NCBI RefSeq assembly: GCF_022346885.1
Contig: NZ_JAKRNK010000001.1
Span: 372,001 to 436,000, forward strand
DNA from: Paenibacillus sp. ACRRX
GTDB taxonomy: Bacteria > Bacillota > Bacilli > Paenibacillales > Paenibacillaceae
Direction: 5' to 3'
DNA: 64,000 nucleotides
Part shown: one piece after another, positions 9,318 through 19,146 of the stretch
Layout: every line of letters begins with the position of its first letter
Position numbering within the stretch: position 1 is the first letter of the stretch
The notes under the pieces: generated by a model
Told to the model about the DNA's origin: nothing
Database searches by the model: none
Seen by the model: only the letters and a program-made list of their open reading frames with translations
Made by a program: the position numbers and the translations under genes

Positions 9318-10178
9318 ATGAGGGAATTAAGAAACGCAGCAAAAGGATTTAATCAGCATCGTAAAGCTCGGCTCGAGCTAAAGATCAGTGCAGCTGTGGT
9401 AGCCGTACTTATTGCAATGATGGCTTGTGTTCCTACGATAGGTGCAGCGATCCCGAATGAACAGTTGAATCTGCCGCAGGTAACTAACTTGCAGGCTATT
9501 CAAGATAAGAAATCGGTAGCTATTGTCATTGATGACTTTGGCAACAAGATGAAAGGGACAGAACTGATGTTAAAGCTGCCGGTACATATTACGGTTGCTG
9601 TGATGCCATTTTTGCAAACATCAGTTGCTGATGCGAAGCTTGCTCACCAGATGGGACATGAAGTGATCGTACATATGCCGATGGAGCCAAAGTCCGGAAA
9701 AGCAAGCTGGCTCGGACCAGGAGCTATTTTGTCATCACAATCGGATGAGGAGATCGAGAAAAGAATCCGTACGGCCATTGATGCTGTTCCACATGCGGTT
9801 GGGATGAATAATCATATGGGCTCCAAAATAACGGGAGACAAGCGCGTGATGCGAGTTGTACTGCGAGTCATTAAGGAGAAGGGGATGTATTTTCTCGACA
9901 GCAAAACCAATTATCGCTCCGTTATAGGAGAAGTTGCCAAGGAAATCGGGGTTCCCGTTGTAAACAATCAAATATTTTTGGATGACGTCTACTCTGAATC
10001 TCACGTCACCAAGCAATGGAGCAAAGTGCTGGATCAGCTCAAGTCTAGTGCGGCATGTATCACGATCGGACATGTTGGAGCGGGTGGCCTGAAGACGGCA
10101 GCCGTCCTCCATCGTCAAGTTCCTCAAGCGATGAAGGACGTACATTTCGTCCGCATATCTGAATTGGTGAAGCGATAG
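9318..10178 (+). CDS. Divergent polysaccharide deacetylase family protein
   Basis: A 286-residue secreted protein of the divergent polysaccharide deacetylase family (PF04748). The N-terminus is Lys/Arg-rich followed by a hydrophobic helix (about 23-45), a signal peptide or anchor. The NodB-like core shows VAIVIDDFGNK (metal Asp pair), HMPMEP, and GMNNHMGSK (metal His region). Such proteins are thought to act on wall or spore polysaccharides. GGAGGG lies 6 bases before the ATG. Divergent from the zinc-ribbon gene and convergent with the amidase gene. Confidence 0.82.
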   Translation: MRELRNAAKGFNQHRKARLELKISAAVVAVLIAMMACVPTIGAAIPNEQLNLPQVTNLQAIQDKKSVAIVIDDFGNKMKGTELMLKLPVHITVAVMPFLQTSVADAKLAHQMGHEVIVHMPMEPKSGKASWLGPGAILSSQSDEEIEKRIRTAIDAVPHAVGMNNHMGSKITGDKRVMRVVLRVIKEKGMYFLDSKTNYRSVIGEVAKEIGVPVVNNQIFLDDVYSESHVTKQWSKVLDQLKSSAACITIGHVGAGGLKTAAVLHRQVPQAMKDVHFVRISELVKR

Positions 10179-10246
10179 AAGTCATAACTGTCTAATCGTT
10201 GTCTTGAAGCGACTGATCAAATGGATAACAACTACAATACCTTCAG

Positions 10247-11038
10247 TTATGAAAAAGTAGCGTAATACTGGATAATAGCATCACAAATTCGTTGGGCAAT
10301 GGCAGATTGGCCTGTACTGTTCGTCAGCAACAAACGATCCTGTGCATTGCTAATAAATCCAGTTTCTACAATTACTGCGGGCTGCTGCACTTTTCGCAGC
10401 AAATAATATTTTTTGCCGGATTCAGGAAGCATTACTTTCTGAAATAGGGGATTCAATTGCTGCTGGATCAAAGTAGCAAGCATCCTGCTTCGACCTTCTT
10501 CCTGATGCAGTACAATTGGCCCGCGAGCTGCCTGATTTTTGCCCCAATTGACGTGGAGACTCACGTAAATGGAGACTGGAACCTCTTCGCTTAACTGGCG
10601 TCGTTGCGCTAGGTCTTTGCGATGCCTTGAGCGTGTAACCGACCAGCGATTGTCATCACTTAAAGCGTAGTCTCCCGTACGATTCAAGACGGCAGGGATG
10701 TTTTTACTCTTTAACAGCAAATACAGCTTTTGAGCGATGGCCAAGTTAATATCTTTTTCCAAAATATTCTCATGTACGGTTCCACCGTCGATCCCACCGT
10801 GCCCAGCATCAATGAGAACAAATGGGTGCGGAAATACATGAGTAATATGTTGATGCTCATCGTCAGCGTCGATCGTTGATTGTTGTTCATCCGTCATGTG
10901 GTTCATGAAGGTTGGCGACTTCACAGAACAGGCATCGACAGTAGAAGCCGCAAACATGGCATTAACACTGATCAGGACAGTGATGCAGGTTAAACAAAAT
11001 GTCCGTGGGTAACGCATGGAACATGACCTCTTTTCCAC
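10247..11038 (-). CDS. N-acetylmuramoyl-L-alanine amidase, Amidase_3/CwlD-like
   Basis: A 263-residue zinc amidase that cleaves the MurNAc-L-Ala bond of peptidoglycan. Visible zinc and catalytic elements are DAGHGGIDGG (His ligand), the ILEKDIN glutamate, SLHVNW (second His) and VETGFISN (catalytic Glu). The N-terminal signal (TCITVLISVNAMFA) sends it across the membrane. Length, single-domain form and final residues resemble CwlD, which makes muramic-delta-lactam in spore cortex. A general wall amidase is the alternative. The upstream neighbour, convergent, is a deacetylase-type protein; in Bacillus CwlD acts with the deacetylase PdaA, so the pairing is suggestive. Confidence 0.8.
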   Translation of the reverse strand: MEKRSCSMRYPRTFCLTCITVLISVNAMFAASTVDACSVKSPTFMNHMTDEQQSTIDADDEHQHITHVFPHPFVLIDAGHGGIDGGTVHENILEKDINLAIAQKLYLLLKSKNIPAVLNRTGDYALSDDNRWSVTRSRHRKDLAQRRQLSEEVPVSIYVSLHVNWGKNQAARGPIVLHQEEGRSRMLATLIQQQLNPLFQKVMLPESGKKYYLLRKVQQPAVIVETGFISNAQDRLLLTNSTGQSAIAQRICDAIIQYYATFS

Positions 11039-11207
11039 ATAACCTTGTCTTAGGTATTATGTCGTATCGTGCACGAATAAGAAACATGCCATACAAAGCG
11101 CATATTGGAAATTAGGGGTTCAAAACAATAATGAAAACAGGTTTAAAATGAGTTGATAAAGCTCACACTAGAAGCAAAATAAGTTGTTCAGTTACGGGGG
11201 GATGAGC

Positions 11208-11483
11208 ATGTCAAAACGTGATGATTTAATAAAGTATATTACACAACGTGTAGTGACCTATATAGATGAGCCCAAGGAACAACGGAGCGAGCGTAGGCTG
11301 GAACGCAAGCACCAGCAGCGAGAGCTTTGGTTGGTACGCTGGTTCGGGCTATTGCCATTTAGCATGAAAATGATGGCAGGTGACTGGAAACATGCGGGGC
11401 AGCCAGTGGTGAAGCGGGCTACACGAATCGTGGATCGTATCCGTCGTACAGGCAAGTGGGGAAAAGGAAAAACATTGTCCTAA
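11208..11483 (+). CDS. yqzE: YqzE-like small protein
   Basis: A 91-residue basic protein starting at ATG 11208, six bases after GGGGGG; an upstream in-frame TTG (11184) and ATG (11202) fit the ribosome binding site less well. The N-terminal half (DDLIKYITQRVVTYID, then an Arg-rich segment, then RWFGLLPFSM) matches the YqzE family, which in Bacillus is encoded at the end of the comG operon. Here no com gene is adjacent and the protein has an extra basic C-terminus of about 35 residues. Function unknown. Confidence 0.6.
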   Translation: MSKRDDLIKYITQRVVTYIDEPKEQRSERRLERKHQQRELWLVRWFGLLPFSMKMMAGDWKHAGQPVVKRATRIVDRIRRTGKWGKGKTLS

Positions 11484-11490
11484 ATATACA

Positions 11491-11523
11491 AAGGCATGCA
11501 CCGTATAAACCGGGGCATGCCTT
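11491..11523. terminator. Hairpin between yqzE-like gene and convergent gene
   Basis: Arms AAGGCATGC (11491-11499) and GCATGCCTT (11515-11523) are exact reverse complements. Confidence 0.6.
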
Positions 11524-11537
11524 CTTTATGTTGGAGA

Positions 11538-12698
11538 TTAAGGGGTGGATTGTGTTTGAACTGGTGTAATATAACCGGTTGTTAATGCTAACGGCTCTGC
11601 AATAAAGCGGATACACGCAGCTCCCGAAGCTGACACTGCCGCATATGAAGCGGCAAATGTACGACCGTCTGTCCATCCCTGCTTGCCAACTAATGCATAA
11701 GGCAGGTTTATTGTGCCGCTGCTGTAGGAGCGTGACTGAACATAGATCCATGGTGAGGTTTGCAGGTCTGGTTTCCAATTATCCAGCCATTCTAGTGCTT
11801 TTTTGCCGTTTAATTGACGAGAACCGTTCATCCATTGAATATTGTCGTATGGATCAAAGGTGGATCTGATGACGACAGGGTTGTCCGGAGTGAGCAAAGG
11901 ATTGGAGATGACCCCTGACAATGAGGTATGTCCTCCTGTTCGTGCCGATGAAGCCGCTGAGGTGATGTGATGGAAGGACGACTTGTTCAGACGCTTAACA
12001 GATTCATCAAGACGGGACATTTCTAATTCTTCTGGCAGCTGCTCTCCCGTTTCTGCGTCAAGAAGCACCATTTTATTGCCGTTATTTACTCTCCACATTG
12101 CTATCAAAGGTGGTGCATATAATGGTTTAATATCAAGCGATTCTTGCTCCCAGCCTAGTGCATGAATCGCTTCCGATAGAATAGCTTGATCATAAGGGAG
12201 TCGAGAACCTACTCCATACTCAGTTAACAAATAATCGTCATCTGGTGTCGCGTGTATGATCAAATACCCAACAGTCTTGTTATGTGAACTTAGCACGTTT
12301 ACTAGCCAGCCATGTGTACCAGGCCCAAGCGGTTGTACGTCGGTCTTGGCCCGCTTCCACGCAGAGAAAGGCTGATGCTGCGATAGTCTTTGAACGGTCT
12401 GATCAACGGTCTCCTGCAGGGAAAGACGGGGAGCAGTTCGATACCTAGCAGCTTCTGCTCGAGATATGGATTGTGACGGAATGTAGGCAGACTCTTGATG
12501 TAGTGTGGCGAAAGCTTGGCGGCGAAAATGGTTGGAAGTGCTGGTTTGACTCGTCTCCGGCAGGCTGATCTGAATCCGGGCCGGTTGTTGTATGGCATCC
12601 GAGCCCGCTACAATGACATATGATAATCCTGCGGACACAACAGCTGTTAACGCCGCAGCACATGTTAAGCGAACGAAGTGATTCCACCAATGGTTCAT
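11538..12698 (-). CDS. Secreted or membrane-anchored hypothetical protein
   Basis: No family recognised. The start is set at ATG 12698, which has GAGGTG seven bases upstream; ATG 12713 overlaps that site. About 386 residues: an N-terminal hydrophobic helix (about 8-32), a Ser/Thr/Gln-rich spacer, then a mixed alpha/beta extracytoplasmic region. The middle (YLLTEYGVGSRLPYD, later MVLLDAETGEQLPE) resembles the PepSY-like/YpeB-type strands of two-component or germination proteins, and a final domain is Gly/Ser-rich. The last third (KGLDW-like strands, SPWIYVQSRSYSSG) looks like a papain-like or C39 peptidase-type relic, but no catalytic Cys/His pair could be assigned. Monocistronic. Confidence 0.55.
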   Translation of the reverse strand: MNHWWNHFVRLTCAAALTAVVSAGLSYVIVAGSDAIQQPARIQISLPETSQTSTSNHFRRQAFATLHQESAYIPSQSISRAEAARYRTAPRLSLQETVDQTVQRLSQHQPFSAWKRAKTDVQPLGPGTHGWLVNVLSSHNKTVGYLIIHATPDDDYLLTEYGVGSRLPYDQAILSEAIHALGWEQESLDIKPLYAPPLIAMWRVNNGNKMVLLDAETGEQLPEELEMSRLDESVKRLNKSSFHHITSAASSARTGGHTSLSGVISNPLLTPDNPVVIRSTFDPYDNIQWMNGSRQLNGKKALEWLDNWKPDLQTSPWIYVQSRSYSSGTINLPYALVGKQGWTDGRTFAASYAAVSASGAACIRFIAEPLALTTGYITPVQTQSTP

Positions 12699-12937
12699 GT
12701 TCAAGCACCTCATTTCTTGGCAACCTAATAGAATATTAATGGTTTACCCTATTTATGCGAACTTAACACCATTTTATCGAAGCTATTTTTAAAAGACTGT
12801 CGCTTTAGCGCCACCGCATGGCTTGTTTTAGGTACTATTTTTGCCGTTATGTGACGGTTCAAGGCAGTTGTCTATATAAGGACAGAGTGCCTTAAACGAG
12901 AACTGTCGCATTATGAAAGCATAGTGAAAAACACGGC

Positions 12938-14254
12938 TCAGCCATTCAAGCCTGAGGGCAAATGAAGGAGAGCCGCATTTATAACACTGAGCGTGATTCG
13001 TGGCTCAAACTGCCATCGTATCTCGTTGCAGCGTATCTCAAATTGCTCACGCGCCGAGCGAGCCTGCGGAGATGGTTCTTGTGTTGGTTCAGCATGAGAT
13101 TGCTGCACATTCTCTAGATCAAGATGCTGCAGCATGCTGTCCAGCGTAGCTCGCGGAGGCAGTTCTACAGCTAAAGGCTGCTGAGGTGATTCATTCGCAT
13201 CTTTAACTGCGCCGGGTTCCATGGCCTCCTCTTCTTGCTTGATAAGCGGCTCATAGTAAGCAGCCAGCCGTTCCCATTCTTCATCCAGCCGCTCACTTGC
13301 TTCTACCGCCCAGCTCATATCATAGTCGGCTGCCAGATGACGAATACGCTGTTCCACGAGGTGGGCTGCTTGTTCAAGCGTAAACCGCCAGGTCATCGTG
13401 TGCACGTTTGCAGGCAGCTTCGGCGTCAAGTGGCGATCTTTGACCAGCTCCATAAAGTGGGGGTGGATGGTTCCACTCACAAGTGAGACGCCGAATGAAT
13501 GAAGTTCCTCCCGTTTAAGATCACAAGCAAATTCCAACTTTACATTTAGCAGCAAATAAGGCTCATAAGCCGCAGAGCGGCGCTGCCCGCGCCCAGTATA
13601 AGCTTCGCTGCTTTCTTCGAACAAAGAGAGGTAACGGCCGCCCTGTAGTGCGGCTTGCATAATCTGTTCCAGTCGTTGGCTGCCAAAGTTCACATTATCT
13701 TTAGGGATACGACCGATTCCGCCCCCACCTCCCGTAAATGCAGGCGCAACCCCAAAGTAGCGCTGCATAATGGTGTCACCAGTTCCTTCACCGACAGCTT
13801 GCGACGTACTCGTCTGATTCGGAGTTTGGCTACTGCCAGGATGCCCCACAGGGCGTGCTGATACATTAGCCGCATTAACGTCAGTGTCAATCTGCGCTTG
13901 TTCACCTGTGAGGGGGAGGCTTGCTTCCCAGAGTCCCACGTCTTGTAAACCGTTGTTATTCGCTGCTGGTGGCAGCGGAGTTGGCTCGGTTACGGGGGAG
14001 GTGACATAACTGATTGGGCCGCGATTTGTCTCTGGCGGCATTTGTGTTGGATCAAACACAAACGTAAAGCGCATCGTCTCTGCCTCAGCCCCAGTACGGT
14101 CCACAAAGCCCCAATAATAGGGCCTGTTCGTTAATACACGATCTGCCTGTTCGGACAGCTTTACCGTGACATAAGCCGGCGTTTTCTCAAGAATATGACA
14201 CTCCGTTGATTCCAAATACCTCATGACGAAGCGGGTAATCTGTTCCGTATCCAT
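12938..14254 (-). CDS. yqhG: YqhG family protein with enlarged linker
   Basis: The N-terminal ~90 residues (start MDTEQITRFVMRYLE, then NRPYYWGFVDRTG) and the segment NVNFGSQRLEQIMQAA match the YqhG family found beside the SNF2 helicase YqhH in Bacilli. It begins 7 bases after yqhH ends, so the two are an operon. The protein (438 aa) is much longer than B. subtilis YqhG (about 260 aa). The extra length is a Pro/Asn/Thr/Gly-rich insert (about 90-175) and an acidic, Gln/Pro-rich stretch near 335-395. The role of the family is unknown; tight coupling suggests a partner or regulator of the helicase. Confidence 0.75.
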   Translation of the reverse strand: MDTEQITRFVMRYLESTECHILEKTPAYVTVKLSEQADRVLTNRPYYWGFVDRTGAEAETMRFTFVFDPTQMPPETNRGPISYVTSPVTEPTPLPPAANNNGLQDVGLWEASLPLTGEQAQIDTDVNAANVSARPVGHPGSSQTPNQTSTSQAVGEGTGDTIMQRYFGVAPAFTGGGGGIGRIPKDNVNFGSQRLEQIMQAALQGGRYLSLFEESSEAYTGRGQRRSAAYEPYLLLNVKLEFACDLKREELHSFGVSLVSGTIHPHFMELVKDRHLTPKLPANVHTMTWRFTLEQAAHLVEQRIRHLAADYDMSWAVEASERLDEEWERLAAYYEPLIKQEEEAMEPGAVKDANESPQQPLAVELPPRATLDSMLQHLDLENVQQSHAEPTQEPSPQARSAREQFEIRCNEIRWQFEPRITLSVINAALLHLPSGLNG

Positions 14255-14261
14255 ATGCTAA

Positions 14262-16046
14262 CTATGCCTCCGCTTCCGTGCCAAATCGTTGTAGAAATGA
14301 CTGTACTTCACGCTGCTGCTTTCCGCTGTCAGTTGTATCGGCCTCATTATGCAGCCGTGTTCGGATATCATTAAGGGATTGGCCAAGTGAATTAACCTGC
14401 TTGCGAACCTCTTCTTCATTGTCAGCTTCCAGCAAAATACGGGACAAACTTCGTTCCAAACTATCCTGCTCCTCGAACCGTTCCAAGATCATGTCCAAAC
14501 TGCCAATAACCATTTCAAACATATTGATCTTCTCGTGCAGCAAGTTCAAAATATGTTCCTCAATCGTACCTTGGGTAGACAAATTATAAATCTTGACGTC
14601 GTGTGTCTGTCCAAGTCGATGGACTCGGCCAATGCGCTGTTCCACCCGCATCGGATTCCAGGGTAGATCAAAGTTAATCATATGGTGGCAAAATTGCAGA
14701 TTAATGCCTTCTCCACCGGCTTCTGTAGCGATCATCACTTGAGCGCGTCCTCGAAACAGGTCCATCATCCAATCCTTTTTGCCGCGGTTCATTCCACCTC
14801 GATAGGGTACAGCGACGAGTCCTCGTTCACGGAAATATTGCAGCAAGTATTCTTGCGTAGCACGATATTCCGTAAATAGGATGACCTTATCGTTCATGCC
14901 ACGGATTAATTCCATCGCAGTTTCGGCTTTTGTGTTGGATTTGATTCGTTTTATGAGGTCTACTAGATCCCATATTCGTTCGCGAATCGGGGAATCCTCT
15001 GCTAATTTCTTAGACAGATTGACTAGTGTTAAAAATACGGCGTCTCTGCTGGAGCAGACTTCACGTTGCAACGTGATCAAAGAGAACATGCTGCCAAAGT
15101 CGCCAGCATTGGTCTGGTATTGTTCCCGAATAAACTGCGTTACGCCATCGTATAATGCTTTCTCGTCCGCTGAGAGTGTCAAGGGTACATTTTTAACGAT
15201 ACGTTTCGTAAAATGAACATTACCTTCTCCGCGCCTGTTGCGGATCATCACTTTTGACAGCTCGGATTGAAGCACCGTCTCGTTCTTAGGAACACGTTTA
15301 TCGGTCACATAGTTGGTGCTAAAATCTCCTTGGGCGCCTAATTGGCCAGGCTTCAGGAGCGTAATGAGATTGTATAACTCATTCATATCGTTCTGCACTG
15401 GTGTAGCCGTAAGCAGCAGGCAATATTTTTTTCGCAGCTGAGTAATAAATTGATAGTTAGTTGTCTTGCGATTTTTTAGTTTGTGAGCTTCATCGATCAC
15501 AAGCATGTCATATTCCTGCTCCAGCAAGATGGAACGGTGTGGATCGCGTTTAGCCGTATCCATGGATGCAACTACGACACCGGAATGCCAATGATACTCT
15601 TTCTTCTGGGCTACGGCAGGTATGCCAAACTTATGGTTAAGCTCGCGTACCCATTGCAGCACTAGTGAAGCGGGTACCAGAATAAGGGCACGTTTTACGA
15701 GTCCTCGGATCATATATTCCTTAATAACAAGCCCTGCTTCAATTGTCTTGCCAAGGCCCACTTCGTCTGCAAGAATCGCCCGCCCGCGCATCTCGTGAAG
15801 CACTTTACGAGCGGTAGAGAGTTGATGTGGCAGAGGTTCGACATTCGTCAAGTGTGTTAAGCACTGCAGTTCGTCAAAAGATCGGATAAGCTTAGCTTGC
15901 TCCGCTTCATAAGCAAGTTGGAACAATGTCCAGTCATCCCACGGGCCATTGCGATCGATACGTGACTGCATCGTCTCCATCCAACTGCGGTCAAAGTGAA
16001 ACGGTACGTGTTCATCCGCGCTTAATGGCATTTTTTCATTGTTCAT
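14262..16046 (-). CDS. yqhH: SNF2-family DEAD/DEAH helicase, YqhH
   Basis: A 594-residue SNF2-type ATPase that should translocate on double-stranded nucleic acid. Helicase motifs in order: Walker A-like DEVGLGKT (about residue 94), DEAH box VIDEAHKLKNRK (about 185), LLTATPVQND (motif III, about 210) and motif VI QRIGRVHRLGQ (about 475). The C-terminal ~90 residues are a charged coiled coil. AGGAGGT lies seven bases before the ATG. Followed immediately by yqhG, the same pairing as in B. subtilis. Cellular substrate unknown. Confidence 0.88.
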   Translation of the reverse strand: MNNEKMPLSADEHVPFHFDRSWMETMQSRIDRNGPWDDWTLFQLAYEAEQAKLIRSFDELQCLTHLTNVEPLPHQLSTARKVLHEMRGRAILADEVGLGKTIEAGLVIKEYMIRGLVKRALILVPASLVLQWVRELNHKFGIPAVAQKKEYHWHSGVVVASMDTAKRDPHRSILLEQEYDMLVIDEAHKLKNRKTTNYQFITQLRKKYCLLLTATPVQNDMNELYNLITLLKPGQLGAQGDFSTNYVTDKRVPKNETVLQSELSKVMIRNRRGEGNVHFTKRIVKNVPLTLSADEKALYDGVTQFIREQYQTNAGDFGSMFSLITLQREVCSSRDAVFLTLVNLSKKLAEDSPIRERIWDLVDLIKRIKSNTKAETAMELIRGMNDKVILFTEYRATQEYLLQYFRERGLVAVPYRGGMNRGKKDWMMDLFRGRAQVMIATEAGGEGINLQFCHHMINFDLPWNPMRVEQRIGRVHRLGQTHDVKIYNLSTQGTIEEHILNLLHEKINMFEMVIGSLDMILERFEEQDSLERSLSRILLEADNEEEVRKQVNSLGQSLNDIRTRLHNEADTTDSGKQQREVQSFLQRFGTEAEA

Positions 16047-16280
16047 GAGGTGGACCTCCTTGCTTTGGTGCGGTGTAGTGTACGTTTAGTATGGTCTATA
16101 TTTATACAAATCATAACTTTTGACATCTTTGGCGAAGTATAAATACACAATAGATGCCAAGTTGTCACCGTGCATGTCAAATCCCAAAACTGTCGAATAA
16201 AAGAGAATGATAGAGAGAGGATAAGCGAAGGGGGAGACGAGGTGGTTTCTTTCAAGAATATCCTCGTTTTAGAATTCGTA

Positions 16281-16329
16281 TTTCTATATGTTGTATAGTA
16301 AAATGATCAACGCATACTATATGTTGTGT
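16281..16329 (+). promoter_or_regulatory. Tandem NrdR boxes over the nrdJ promoter
   Basis: ATACTATATGTTGTGT (16314-16329) matches 14 of 16 positions of the published NrdR box acaCwAtATaTwGtgt; a weaker copy TTTCTATATGTTGTAT is at 16281-16296. Their starts are 33 bp apart, three helical turns, the usual NrdR geometry. A possible promoter, TTGTAT-18-TACTAT (16291-16320), is overlapped by both boxes. The rest of 16047-16403 shows nothing else; no cobalamin-riboswitch B12 box is visible. Confidence 0.7.
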
Positions 16330-16403
16330 ATTTTACATACGTTGTCAGATAAGAATGATGTGTGTTCAATTCGTGAAATTCAGGGTACAGGAGGTTGTTT
16401 TTA

Positions 16404-19013
16404 TTGGAATCTATAAAGAAAACACAGCGCTTGGAAGGGCTAAGCGAGAAAATATTTTTGGATCGATATGCTTGGAAAGATGCGGATACGAATCATACAC
16501 AGATCGGAGACATCGTTCTTGTATTAACAAAGGATGATCCCAAGTTTCCCGCGAAGGAAGTCGGTGAGGTCATAGCCCGCGATGGACGGCACGTGTCCGT
16601 GAAGACACGGAGCGGCGAAATTGTGCACACAACGGTGGAGAAATTAACGCTTACAATCGAGAAGACACCTGAAGAAATGTGGGATCGGTTAGCGGCTGCG
16701 ATGGCATCAGTAGAAGCAACACCGGAGAAACAAGCAGAGTGGACGGATCGTTTCAGATATATGCTGGATGATTGGAAGCTGGTTCCTGGAGGCCGAATTG
16801 CGGCTGGTGCCGGGGCTAGCGAGGAACTGACGTTATTTAATTGTTATGTGATTCCATCGCCTAAAGACAGCCGCGGGGGCATTATGGAGACACTGTCGGA
16901 GATGACAGAGATTATGGCACGTGGAGGTGGCGTTGGAATTAATTTGAGTTCTTTACGTCCGCACCGTGCCATTGTTCGCGGAGTAAATGGCTCTTCTAGC
17001 GGCTCGGTATCCTGGGGAGGCTTGTTCAGCTATACGACAGGCTTGATCGAACAGGGCGGCAGTCGCCGCGGTGCGCTGATGCTTATGATTAATGATTGGC
17101 ACCCGGATGTCCTCGATTTTATTACCGTAAAGCAGACGGCTGGTCAAGTCACGAATGCGAACTTGTCTGTCTGTGTCAGCAATGCTTTTATGAAGGCTGT
17201 AAAGGAAGATCTGGATTGGGAATTGGTATTTCCGGATACGTCTGATCCTGACTATGATGAGATCTGGGACGGCGATCTCGATAAATGGAAGCAAGCGGGC
17301 AAGCCCGTTATTCCTTATCGCACTGTACGGGCCAGGGAGATCTGGCATACGATTATTGAATCCGCTTGGAAATCGGCCGAGCCGGGAGTCGTATTTATGG
17401 AATACTACAACCAAATGTCAAACAGTTGGTATTTTAACCCCATCATCTGTACGAATCCATGCGGGGAACAAGGCCTGCCGGCTTGGGGAGTCTGCAACTT
17501 GTCGGCTCTTAACTTGTCGAAGTTCTATGACGAAAAACATCACGATGTTGCTTGGGATGAGCTGGCACGGGTTACACGGGATGCCGTTCGATTCTTGGAT
17601 AATGTAATCGACAAGACACCATATCATTTTGAGAAGAACCGCGAGAATCAGCAGACAGAGCGACGTGTTGGCCTTGGCTCTATGGGACTTGCAGAGCTCA
17701 TGATCAAACTCGGCATTCGTTATGGCAGTGCGGAATCACTAGAGTTTCTCGATCGGATATATGGCTTTATTGCCCGTGAATCGTACTTGGCATCGGCCGA
17801 GATTGCAGAAGAGAAAGGTTCATTCAAGGCCTTTGACGCGGATTTGTATGTACAAAGCGGATTTATGAAGACCATGATCGATTCCTTCCCTGAAGTGGGG
17901 CAGGCGATTAAGGATAAGGGAATGCGCAACGTAACCGTCATTACACAAGCACCAACAGGTTCTACCGGTACTATGGTGGGGACTTCTACAGGTATCGAGC
18001 CTTACTTTGCATTTAAATATTTCCGTCAAAGCCGGCTTGGATTTGACGAGCAGTTTGTGCCAATTGCACAGCAATGGCTCGATGCTAATCCGGGACAAGA
18101 GCTGCCGGATTACTTCATTACAGCGATGGATCTGTCTGCGGAAGACCATATTCGTGCACAAGCAGCGATTCAGCGCTGGGTCGACAGTTCAATCTCGAAG
18201 ACGGCGAACTGTCCGCATGACTTTACTGTGGAGGAGACAAAACGCTTATATGAGCTCGCATTTGACCTCGGCTGCAAAGGGGTAACGATTTACCGCGACG
18301 GCAGTCGTGATGTTCAGGTGTTGACGACACAGAAGAAGGAAGAGAAGACGGCAGATGCAGAACTCTTGTCGGATGACAAGTCTATTGCTGTGTCGGCAGA
18401 GGCTCCAGTTGATGCGACCATTGCGGAAGTGGCTACAGGCACTGTAGGCTACATGCGTCGTCCACAAGTGCTTCGCGGTGCGACGTACAAAATCAACACG
18501 CCATTCGGCATGGCGTATATTACGATTAACGATTATGAAGATACACCTGTAGAAATCTTCTTAAATGTAGGCAAAGCCGGCTCCGATGTGTTTGCAATGG
18601 CAGAAGCACTTGGGCGTGTCTGCTCCTTGTTCTTGCGTTATGGCGACCATGGCAATAAGGTTGAGCTGCTGATTAAGCACTTAAAAGGCATCGGCGGTTC
18701 CGGTGCAATTGGCTTCGGTGTAAACCGCGTCGAGTCCATTGCCGACGCGGTGGCGAAGGCGCTGGAAACGCACCTTGCTGAGAGCAGCGTCACAGCTGCA
18801 GTGATTACGACTGCGCCTATAGCTGCTACGATTGAAGCACCTGTGGCTTCGTCGCAGGCTGCAGCGAAAATATTGCCGACAGAGGCACTCGCAACGAATA
18901 CGCAGGTACGCGTGGAGACGCGTGATCTCTGCCCTTCGTGCGGATCGGCCTCGCTGTTAAACGTCGAGGGCTGCAAGACGTGCACGAATTGTGGGTACAG
19001 TCGCTGTAATTAA
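16404..19013 (+). CDS. nrdJ: Adenosylcobalamin-dependent ribonucleotide reductase (class II)
   Basis: About 869 residues; reduces ribonucleotides to deoxyribonucleotides with a B12-derived thiyl radical, without oxygen. Start taken as TTG 16404, nine bases after AGGAGG; the frame also opens at TTG 16395, which is too close. Key features: LFNCYV (disulfide Cys, about residue 146), NPCGEQ (about 351-356; Asn, radical Cys and Glu), and the phosphate-binding segment TQAPTGSTGTM. The C-terminal extension ends in CPSCGSASLL and CKTCTNCGYSRC, a redox/zinc tail of the large class II enzymes. Between core and tail lies an Ala-rich linker with a DUF-type domain (IKTPFGMAYITIN-like). Monocistronic, NrdR-controlled in all likelihood. 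Confidence 0.92.
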   Translation: MESIKKTQRLEGLSEKIFLDRYAWKDADTNHTQIGDIVLVLTKDDPKFPAKEVGEVIARDGRHVSVKTRSGEIVHTTVEKLTLTIEKTPEEMWDRLAAAMASVEATPEKQAEWTDRFRYMLDDWKLVPGGRIAAGAGASEELTLFNCYVIPSPKDSRGGIMETLSEMTEIMARGGGVGINLSSLRPHRAIVRGVNGSSSGSVSWGGLFSYTTGLIEQGGSRRGALMLMINDWHPDVLDFITVKQTAGQVTNANLSVCVSNAFMKAVKEDLDWELVFPDTSDPDYDEIWDGDLDKWKQAGKPVIPYRTVRAREIWHTIIESAWKSAEPGVVFMEYYNQMSNSWYFNPIICTNPCGEQGLPAWGVCNLSALNLSKFYDEKHHDVAWDELARVTRDAVRFLDNVIDKTPYHFEKNRENQQTERRVGLGSMGLAELMIKLGIRYGSAESLEFLDRIYGFIARESYLASAEIAEEKGSFKAFDADLYVQSGFMKTMIDSFPEVGQAIKDKGMRNVTVITQAPTGSTGTMVGTSTGIEPYFAFKYFRQSRLGFDEQFVPIAQQWLDANPGQELPDYFITAMDLSAEDHIRAQAAIQRWVDSSISKTANCPHDFTVEETKRLYELAFDLGCKGVTIYRDGSRDVQVLTTQKKEEKTADAELLSDDKSIAVSAEAPVDATIAEVATGTVGYMRRPQVLRGATYKINTPFGMAYITINDYEDTPVEIFLNVGKAGSDVFAMAEALGRVCSLFLRYGDHGNKVELLIKHLKGIGGSGAIGFGVNRVESIADAVAKALETHLAESSVTAAVITTAPIAATIEAPVASSQAAAKILPTEALATNTQVRVETRDLCPSCGSASLLNVEGCKTCTNCGYSRCN

Positions 19014-19146
19014 GTGTGAACATGCTTAATCGAATCTCATTGAATGTGTGATATTCCATAAATGATTAGTATTGCTTCATAATTGCTTAGACATTTATTC
19101 CATAATGAATTGGATATTAATAAATATGGAAAATAACAAATATATT

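Noticed and set aside
16047-16403. Cobalamin riboswitch before the B12-dependent nrdJ
   Set aside because: No B12 box or the conserved core could be found; NrdR boxes explain the region better.
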